A DNA stretch of 44,600 bases from assembly GCA_020723855.1 (NCBI GenBank), contig DYIB01000014.1:1-44600 (forward strand), given 5' to 3'. The stretch comes from Uliginosibacterium gangwonense (GTDB taxonomy: Bacteria > Pseudomonadota > Gammaproteobacteria > Burkholderiales > Rhodocyclaceae). The notes under the pieces are model-generated. The model saw only the letters and a list, made by a program, of their open reading frames with translations, searched no databases and had not been told where the DNA came from. The position numbers were made by a program, and so were the translations under genes. Shown piece after piece: positions 37,559-44,600 of this stretch (its first letter is position 1; each line of letters begins with the position of its first letter).

Positions 37559-38680
37559 GTGGCCGGCGCTGCGCTCGCCCGAGAAGACAATGCCGAAGGA
37601 GGGCGCGTGGTCCTGCAGGGGGAGTGGACCCTTGCTGCCATCGGCCTCGCCTACCCGAGGCTGCGCGCCAGGCTGGAACAACACTGCGACCGGCTGGATC
37701 TGGAGTGGGACCTGAGCGGGGTCGACGCCCTCGACAGCGTCGGTGCGCTGATGCTGTGGCGGGCGTGGGAGCGGCGCATGCCGGGACGCGTGCGCATGCG
37801 CCCGGATCAGGCGCCGGTGTTCGAGCGCATCCGGCTGGCCGAGGAAAAAGGCGTGCTGCGCAAGGCGCCGCGCTCGCCCTTCGAGTGGCTCATGGCCATC
37901 GGCGATCTCGCTTTCAAGGCCGGCCGCAACCTGCGCGAGATCACCATCCTCGTGGGACAGTTGCTGCTCGACCTGGGCCACATCCTGCGCCATCCGGGCG
38001 ACATGCCCTGGCGCGAGACCTCGGCCAACCTCTACAAGAGCGGCGTGCGTGCCATGCCGGTGACGGCGCTGGTAGGCTTCCTCATCGGCGTGGTGCTGAG
38101 CTATCTTTCCGCGCTGCAGCTCAAGAGCTTCGGTGCCGACGTCTACATCATCAACATCCTCGGCATCGGCATCATCCGCGAGCTGGGCCCGGTCCTGGTG
38201 GCGGTTCTGGTCGCCGGCCGTTCCGGCTCGGCCATGACCGCCCAACTGGGCGTCATGCGCGTGACCGAGGAGATCGACGCCCTGGCCGTCATGGGTGTGT
38301 CGCGCACCCTGCGCCTGGTGTTCCCCAAGGTGCTCGCCCTAGCCCTCGCCGTGCCGCTGCTGGTGTTATGGACCAGCTTCGTGGCCATCATCGGCGGCAT
38401 GGTGTCAGCCCGGTTCCAGCTCGACATCAGCTATGCCTTCTTCATCGACACCCTGCCCAAGGTGGTGCCGGTGGCCAACCTGTGGATCGCCCTGTTCAAG
38501 GGCTTCACCTTCGGCATCCTGGTGGCCCTGATCGCCAGCCATTTCGGCCTGCAGGTGAAGCCCAACACCGAAAGCCTGTCGGCCAACACCACCTCCTCGG
38601 TGGTGACGGCGATCACCATCGTGATCCTGGTGGACGCGATCTATGCCATCGCCACGCGGCGGATCGGCATGCCCACATGA
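37559..38680 (+). CDS. mlaE: Lipid ABC transporter permease MlaE with N-terminal STAS-like domain
   Basis: A 373-residue inner-membrane permease. A GTG start with AGGAG 7 bases upstream is used. Residues about 15-95 (GEWTLAAIGLAYPRL, LDLEWDLSGVDALDSVGALM) resemble a STAS/MlaB domain fused to the permease; the MlaE domain then runs from about 145 to the end with FLIGVVLSYLSALQLKSFGA, IGIIRELGPVLVAVLVAGRS and AGRSGSAMTAQLG. It moves phospholipids between membranes with MlaF and MlaD. It overlaps mlaF by ATGA. Confidence 0.92.
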   Translation: MAGAALAREDNAEGGRVVLQGEWTLAAIGLAYPRLRARLEQHCDRLDLEWDLSGVDALDSVGALMLWRAWERRMPGRVRMRPDQAPVFERIRLAEEKGVLRKAPRSPFEWLMAIGDLAFKAGRNLREITILVGQLLLDLGHILRHPGDMPWRETSANLYKSGVRAMPVTALVGFLIGVVLSYLSALQLKSFGADVYIINILGIGIIRELGPVLVAVLVAGRSGSAMTAQLGVMRVTEEIDALAVMGVSRTLRLVFPKVLALALAVPLLVLWTSFVAIIGGMVSARFQLDISYAFFIDTLPKVVPVANLWIALFKGFTFGILVALIASHFGLQVKPNTESLSANTTSSVVTAITIVILVDAIYAIATRRIGMPT

Positions 38681-39456
38681 CCATGGGCGAATCACCCGCC
38701 ATCCAGGTGGAGCGTTTGTCGATGCGCTTCGGCCGCCAGTGGGTGCTGCGCGAGCTCGACTTCACCGTGGACAAGGGCGAGGTGGTGGCGCTGGTGGGCG
38801 GCTCGGGCAGCGGCAAGACGACCCTGCTGCGGGCCATCATCGGCCTACTGCGGCCGACGCAAGGGCATGTGCGCCTGTTCGGCGAGCCCCTGTTTTCGGG
38901 CGACGCCAAACGCGACCGGCTGCTGCGCCGGCGCGTCGGCATGCTGTTCCAGCATGGCGCACTATTTTCCGCATTCAACGTCTATGAAAACGTGGCCTTC
39001 CCCCTGCGCGAACTGAAGGTCCTGGACGAAGACCTGATCCGTGACCTGGTGAGGCTCAAGCTCTCCATGGTGGAATTGCTGCCGCGCCACGCCTGGCTCA
39101 TGCCCGCGGAGCTGTCGGGCGGCATGATGAAGCGCGCGGCACTGGCACGGGCCTTGTCCCTGGAACCGGAGCTGTTGCTGCTGGACGAGCCGACCACCGG
39201 GCTGGACCCGGACCGCAGCGAGAGCTTCGTGCATCTGATCCGCAGCCTGCGCGACGAGCTGGAATTGACGGTGGTACTGGTCACCCACGATCTGGAAACC
39301 CTGGGGGCGCTGGCGACGCGCGTGGCGGTGCTGGCCGAGCAGCGTATACTCGCCTTCGGCACGCTGGACGAGGTCATGGGGGCAGACCATCCTTTCGTGC
39401 ACAATTTCTTCCGCACCGGGCGCAGCCAGCGGGCGCTGCAGCGGGCGGAGCAATAA
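38677..39456 (+). CDS. mlaF: Lipid ABC transporter ATPase MlaF
   Basis: A 259-residue ABC ATPase. Walker A is GGSGSGKTT (about 42-50), the Q-loop region is GMLFQHGALFSAFNVYENV, the signature is LSGGMMKRAALARAL (about 146-160), and Walker B is LLLLDEPTTGLDP. LSGGM followed by KRAALARAL is the usual MlaF form. It is translationally coupled to mlaE by a 4-base overlap, with mlaD 7 bases downstream. Confidence 0.93.
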   Translation: MTMGESPAIQVERLSMRFGRQWVLRELDFTVDKGEVVALVGGSGSGKTTLLRAIIGLLRPTQGHVRLFGEPLFSGDAKRDRLLRRRVGMLFQHGALFSAFNVYENVAFPLRELKVLDEDLIRDLVRLKLSMVELLPRHAWLMPAELSGGMMKRAALARALSLEPELLLLDEPTTGLDPDRSESFVHLIRSLRDELELTVVLVTHDLETLGALATRVAVLAEQRILAFGTLDEVMGADHPFVHNFFRTGRSQRALQRAEQ

Positions 39457-39463
39457 TGAACCC

Positions 39464-40399
39464 ATGGAGAACAGAGCGCACGCCCTTGCCGCCGGCATCT
39501 TCACCATCGTGCTCGCCCTGGCCGCCGCCTTCGCCATCTGGTGGCTGTCGGGGAAGCGGGAGGAGATGCGCGAGTACGTGCTGGTCACGCGCAGCAGCGT
39601 GACCGGGCTCAACGTCCAGGCGCAGGTGCGCTATCGCGGCATACGCTCCGGCAAGGTGCTGGACATCGGCCTCGATCCGGACGACCCGCGCAATATCCTG
39701 GTGCGCGTCGCCGTGGACGCGGATATGCCGGTCACCGCCGCCACCGTGGCCAAGCTCAAGTACCAGGGCCTCACCGGGCTGGCCTACATCCAACTGGAGG
39801 ACGAAGGCGACAGCCGCGAGCCGTTGCGCGGCCGGGACGGCCAGCCGCCGCGCATCGTGCTCAAGGGCTCCGCCTTCGACGATATCGTCGAGGCGACCCT
39901 GGCGACCATGCGCGAAGTGAAGAAGATCGCCGAGCGCGCCGACCGTATCCTCGACGAGGCCAATGTGGAACGGGTGGCGTCGGCCCTGGCCAACATCGAG
40001 AGCGCCTCGCAGCGCCTGGATGCCTCCCTCAAGGAAACCCCGGAAGCGGTGGCGGCCCTGCGCCGGGCCCTCAACGACGAAAACCTGAAGCGTCTCGAGC
40101 GCACCCTCGCCAATCTGGAGAAAGCCAGCCGGGACGCCGGGCCTCTGACGGCCGAGGCGCGGCGGCTCATCGCCTCCTTGGACGGGCTGGCGCAGCGGCT
40201 GGACGGCGTGGCGGGGGAGGCGAGCGGCGAACTGGTGCAGGGGACCCTGCCCAAGCTGAACGTGCTGCTGGAGGACTTGGCGGCCAACTCGCGCCAGTTG
40301 GGCAAGCTGCTGGAGGAACTGGAAGGGTCGCCCAACATGCTCATTTTTGGTCGCAGCGGCCGGCAGCCTGGGCCGGGCGAAGCGGGATTCCAGCCATGA
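39464..40399 (+). CDS. mlaD: MCE-domain lipid-binding protein MlaD
   Basis: A 311-residue membrane-anchored periplasmic protein. One N-terminal helix (AAGIFTIVLALAAAFAIWWL, about 9-28) is followed by a single MCE domain (about 38-115) with VTGLNVQAQVRYRGIRSGKV and KYQGLTGLAYIQLE. The rest (about 130-300) is a long helical, coiled-coil-like tail, longer than in E. coli MlaD and more like Pqi/Yeb-type MCE proteins. It should form a hexameric ring receiving lipids from the MlaEF complex. It is coupled to the following lipoprotein gene. Confidence 0.9.
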   Translation: MENRAHALAAGIFTIVLALAAAFAIWWLSGKREEMREYVLVTRSSVTGLNVQAQVRYRGIRSGKVLDIGLDPDDPRNILVRVAVDADMPVTAATVAKLKYQGLTGLAYIQLEDEGDSREPLRGRDGQPPRIVLKGSAFDDIVEATLATMREVKKIAERADRILDEANVERVASALANIESASQRLDASLKETPEAVAALRRALNDENLKRLERTLANLEKASRDAGPLTAEARRLIASLDGLAQRLDGVAGEASGELVQGTLPKLNVLLEDLAANSRQLGKLLEELEGSPNMLIFGRSGRQPGPGEAGFQP

Positions 40400-41031
40400 C
40401 GAGGAGGGGCGTGGAGCGCATGAAGATGATGCTTTCCCTGGCCGGCGCGGCCCTGTTGCTGGCGGCCTGCGCCGTCGGCGGGCGCGGCGGTGCCATCGGC
40501 TATTACGATCTGGGTGCTTCCCGGCAAGCGGCAGTCTCGTCCGCTGCCGCGGGTGTGGGCAGCGTCGAAGTGCGGGCCCCTTCCTGGCTCGAATCCTCGG
40601 CCCTGCAGTATCGCCTGCTATACCGGGACGACCACAGGCGCCGCAGCTATGCGGAATCACGCCTGGTCGCGCCGCCCGGCGAGCTGGTGGAGCATGCGCT
40701 GCGCCGCCGGCTGGTGGCGGCCGGGGCGCGCTTGAGCGGCTGCCGGCTGAGGGTGAGACTGGACGAATTCTTGCAGGTGTTCGATGCGCCGGCCGACAGC
40801 CGCGCCGTGCTGGAGGCGCGCGTCCAGTTGCTCGGCGCCGGCGGTCTGCCGCTTGCCGAGCGCGGCATCTCCATCAGCCGGCCGGCGCCGGCGCCCGACG
40901 CCCAGGGCGGCGTGACGGCCCTGGGCGCCGCCGTGGACGAACTGGCTGCAACCCTGGCCGAGTGGCTCGCCGGACTTGACCGCGGGCAGGGCGCGGGCTT
41001 GAATATAAGCGAACGCTGTCGCAGCACCTGA
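40396..41031 (+). CDS. ABC-type transport auxiliary lipoprotein
   Basis: A lipoprotein of 211 residues from ATG 40396 (overlapping the mlaD stop) or 203 from ATG 40420 (MKMMLSLAGAALLLAACAVG), the latter giving a better signal peptide; GAGGAGG lies ahead of it. The lipobox is LLAAC. The body matches the ABC_trans_aux/PqiC-like family: YYDLGASRQ near the start, SALQYRLLYRDDHRRRSYAE in the middle. Such lipoproteins link an MCE transporter to the outer membrane. The exact partner contact is not known. Confidence 0.83.
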   Translation: MTRRGVERMKMMLSLAGAALLLAACAVGGRGGAIGYYDLGASRQAAVSSAAAGVGSVEVRAPSWLESSALQYRLLYRDDHRRRSYAESRLVAPPGELVEHALRRRLVAAGARLSGCRLRVRLDEFLQVFDAPADSRAVLEARVQLLGAGGLPLAERGISISRPAPAPDAQGGVTALGAAVDELAATLAEWLAGLDRGQGAGLNISERCRST

Positions 41032-41065
41032 TTTTTTGCTGGATTTCCCTTTTCCCGAGACCGCC

Positions 41066-42712
<1,647 letters not shown>

Positions 42713-42735
42713 AAATTTACGAGGAGACATCATAT

Positions 42736-43536
42736 ATGAGCGCAGCCCTGCAATCCCCGGCCGAACCCATTCTGTTGCGTGCCGACGACGAGGGCATCAC
42801 CACCCTGACCCTCAACCGGCCGGCCCAGTTCAACTCCCTGTCCCAGGCGATGATGACCGAGCTGCAGGCGGCGCTCGATGCCATCGCCAAAGACACGTCG
42901 GTGCGCGTGGTGGTCATCGCCGGCGCCGGCAAGGCCTTCTGCGCCGGCCACGATCTCAAGGAGATGCGCGCCAACCACACCAAGGAGTTCCAGCAGGCGC
43001 TGTTCCGCCAGTGCTCGAAGCTGATGATGACTTTGACGGAGCTGCCCCAGCCGGTGATCGCCCGCGTTCATGGCATCGCCACGGCTGCCGGCTGCCAACT
43101 GGTCTCCATGTGCGACCTGGCGGTGGCGGCGCAGGAGGCGCGCTTCGCCGTGTCCGGCATCAACGTCGGGCTGTTCTGCTCGACGCCGGGCGTCGGGCTG
43201 TCGCGCAACATGGGACGCAAGCAGGCCATGGAGATGCTGCTCACGGGCGACTTCATCGATGCCGAGACGGCGCGCAGCCGCGGCCTGGTCAACCGCGTCG
43301 TGCCGGCCGACCAGCTCGATGCGGAGGTGCGCAAGCTGGCCGAGTCCATTCGCGCCAAATCCCCCGTGGCCGTGTCCATGGGCAAGCAGATGTTCTACAA
43401 GCAACTCGAAATGGGCCTGGACGCCGCATACCAGTATGCGGCCGAAGTGATGGCATGCAACATGATGGCCGAAGATGCCGCGGAGGGCATCGACGCTTTC
43501 ATGGCGAAGCGCAAGCCCGAATGGAAGGGGCGCTAA
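42736..43536 (+). CDS. Enoyl-CoA hydratase/isomerase
   Basis: A 266-residue crotonase-fold protein. ITTLTLNRPAQFNSLSQAMM opens the domain; GAGKAFCAGHDLKEM (about 61-75) is the first oxyanion loop, and VHGIATAAGCQLVSMCDLAV (about 111-130) is the second. The residue normally acting as Glu in hydratases is not evident near GVGLSRNMGRKQAMEM, so hydratase activity is not certain. GAGGAG precedes the start. It follows the acyl-CoA ligase by 23 bases and is probably in one operon with it. Confidence 0.88.
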   Translation: MSAALQSPAEPILLRADDEGITTLTLNRPAQFNSLSQAMMTELQAALDAIAKDTSVRVVVIAGAGKAFCAGHDLKEMRANHTKEFQQALFRQCSKLMMTLTELPQPVIARVHGIATAAGCQLVSMCDLAVAAQEARFAVSGINVGLFCSTPGVGLSRNMGRKQAMEMLLTGDFIDAETARSRGLVNRVVPADQLDAEVRKLAESIRAKSPVAVSMGKQMFYKQLEMGLDAAYQYAAEVMACNMMAEDAAEGIDAFMAKRKPEWKGR

Positions 43537-43570
43537 TTCGTCTTCGGGTAAACCCTAATGGGTGGCGACG

Positions 43571-43599
43571 TTGCGAAACTCGGTTCGATTGCCGATAAT
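43571..43599 (+). promoter_or_regulatory. Promoter ahead of second Liv-type ATPase gene
   Basis: TTGCGA 43571-43576 and GATAAT 43594-43599 at 17-base spacing. Directly upstream, GGGTAAACCC (43546-43555) and GGGT (43560-43563) form a repeated GGGT/ACCC pattern that could be an operator. The 126-base gap otherwise shows nothing. Confidence 0.45.
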
Positions 43600-43662
43600 G
43601 CACGAGGACAATAATCGAACAATCAATAGAAGCGGTTGTTACCCGCCGCTCCCGACCCAGGC

Positions 43663-44436
43663 ATGGCTGACGACTACATTCTCGAGACAAGAGGTCTCGT
43701 CAAGGAATTCAAGGGTTTCGTTGCGGTCAACGATGTCAATCTGAAGGTCAGGCGCGGCCACATCCATGCGTTGATCGGCCCCAACGGCGCGGGCAAGACC
43801 ACGGTCTTCAACCTGCTGACCAAATTCCTCAGTCCCACGCGTGGCACCATTCTCTACAAGGGCGAGGACATCACCCACGAGAAGCCGGCCCAGATCGCGC
43901 GCCGCGGCATCGTGCGTTCCTTCCAGATCTCGGCGGTGTTCCCGCACCTGACCGTCCTGGAGAACGTGCGCGTCGCCCTGCAGCGCAAGCTCGGCACCTC
44001 CTTCCACTTCTGGCGCCCGGAAGCCTCGTTGAACGTGTTGAACGATCGGGCACGCGAGCTGCTGAGCTACGTCGGCCTGGAAGAGTTCGCCGCCATGGTC
44101 ACGGTCGAGCTGCCCTACGGACGCAAGCGTGCACTGGAGATCGCCACCACCCTCGCCCTGGAGCCCGAGCTGCTGCTGCTCGACGAACCCACCCAGGGCA
44201 TGGGCCACGAAGACGTAGACCGGGTCAAGCAGCTCATCAAGAAAGTTTCGGCCAACCGCACCGTGCTCATGGTCGAGCACAACATGAACGTCGTCTCGGG
44301 CATCTCCGACATGATCACCGTACTGGCGCGCGGCTCGGTGCTGGCCGAAGGCCCCTACGCCGAAGTGTCGCGCAACCCCCAGGTGATCGAAGCCTACATG
44401 GGCAGCGCCACCGAACTCGCGGGAGCGCATGCATGA
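43663..44436 (+). CDS. Second Liv-type ABC transporter ATPase, LivG-like
   Basis: A 257-residue ABC ATPase. Walker A is GPNGAGKTT (about 38-46), RSFQISAVFPHLTVLENVRV is the LivG-type Q-loop region, the signature is degenerate (LPYGRKRALEIATTL, about 150-164), and Walker B is LLLLDEPTQGMG. The start MADDYILETRG at 43663 is chosen over an in-frame upstream start at 43636. It begins a second branched-chain-amino-acid-type transporter, distinct in sequence from the one in the benzoate operon. Its stop overlaps a repeat-encoded ATG. Confidence 0.92.
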   Translation: MADDYILETRGLVKEFKGFVAVNDVNLKVRRGHIHALIGPNGAGKTTVFNLLTKFLSPTRGTILYKGEDITHEKPAQIARRGIVRSFQISAVFPHLTVLENVRVALQRKLGTSFHFWRPEASLNVLNDRARELLSYVGLEEFAAMVTVELPYGRKRALEIATTLALEPELLLLDEPTQGMGHEDVDRVKQLIKKVSANRTVLMVEHNMNVVSGISDMITVLARGSVLAEGPYAEVSRNPQVIEAYMGSATELAGAHA

Positions 44437-44588
44437 GCGCGTCGCCGAGCCGCCTCAAGACGCGCTCATACCCCCTTGGGGGGTTGGCGCGCAGCGCCGG
44501 GGGCAGACTGAGCGCGTCGCCGAGCCGCCTCAAGACGCGCTCATACCCCCCTGGGAGGTTGGCGCGCAGCGCCGGGGGCAGACCATGA
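44433..44588 (+). CDS. Repeat-encoded small frame, 51 residues
   Basis: ATG 44433 overlaps the ATPase stop (ATGA) and opens a frame of two 25-codon repeats (each with RLKTRSYP and LARSAGGR), ending at TGA 44586-44588, which overlaps the next ATG (44585). It is Arg/Ser/Gly-rich with no known domain and may be just the insertion read in frame. Coding use would mainly keep ribosomes coupled through the junction. Confidence 0.3.
   Translation: MSASPSRLKTRSYPLGGLARSAGGRLSASPSRLKTRSYPPGRLARSAGGRP
44434..44583. repeat. 75-bp tandem repeat, two copies, hairpin-rich
   Basis: Copies start at 44434 and 44509 and differ at only a few bases. Each holds TGAGCGCGT pairing with ACGCGCTCA (perfect 9-bp inverted repeat), a C-run/G-run hairpin around CCCCCTTGGGGG (less regular in copy 2), and GGCGC-GCA-GCGCC. 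A further TGAGCGCG follows at 44586, so the unit seems inserted at, and duplicating, a gene start. Confidence 0.85.
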
Positions 44589-44600
44589 GCGCGCGCCCGG
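44585..44600 (+). CDS. Start of next transporter gene (partial)
   Basis: ATG 44585 begins MSARP and runs off the window. By position it should be another subunit of the second Liv-type transporter; its nature cannot be confirmed from five codons. Confidence 0.35.

Noticed and set aside
44434-44583. CRISPR-like array
   Set aside because: The two copies are adjacent with no unique spacers, and the unit is longer than a CRISPR repeat.

Overview
The window is GC-rich chromosomal DNA from a betaproteobacterium, most likely Rhodocyclales (Azoarcus/Thauera/Aromatoleum-like). This placement is inferred from gene content and order: rpfE-recJ-prfB-lysS, lolC-lolD-DUF2062-comEC, and a benzoate cluster headed by a BoxR/BzdR-type regulator (XRE helix-turn-helix fused to a shikimate-kinase-like domain).

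Left edge (1-2005): the right end of an integrated element. It holds a truncated ISL3-family transposase with hairpin-rich DNA at its start, a DUF3800 gene preceded by a promoter, a structured leader and an intrinsic terminator only a few bases before the start codon, and a 48-nt 3' fragment of tRNA-Val(CAC) that looks like the attachment-site scar where the element meets the chromosome. The original tRNA terminator follows the fragment.

Translation block (2061-12664): gltX on +, then a minus-strand series. A glycine-zipper envelope protein stands apart; the likely operon reads rpfE-like > recJ > prfB (with the programmed +1 frameshift) > antitoxin > PIN toxin > lysS > mnmC. The toxin-antitoxin pair sits inside the usual prfB-lysS junction.

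Envelope and uptake block (12689-20965): lolC-lolD lipoprotein release, a large chemoreceptor, DUF2062 protein, ComEC, an alpha/beta hydrolase and an MliC-type lysozyme-inhibitor lipoprotein.

Benzoate block (20972-29754): boxR diverges from DUF4863 protein, benzoate-CoA ligase, a complete branched-chain-amino-acid-type ABC transporter (binding protein, two permeases, two ATPases) and an alpha/beta hydrolase. Together these would import an aromatic acid and activate it to benzoyl-CoA, the known effector of the BoxR/BzdR family. The ring-attacking boxABC genes are not in this window.

Stress/phosphate block (29772-37506): MtfA-like peptidase and DMT exporter on minus, then relA, ppk1 and ppx, linking ppGpp and polyphosphate metabolism.

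Lipid and CoA block (37559-44600): a Mla-type lipid transporter (STAS-MlaE fusion, MlaF, MlaD, lipoprotein), an acyl-CoA ligase, an enoyl-CoA hydratase and the first gene of a second Liv-type transporter. The window ends in a 75-bp tandem repeat that sits exactly at an ATGA gene junction and keeps an open frame.
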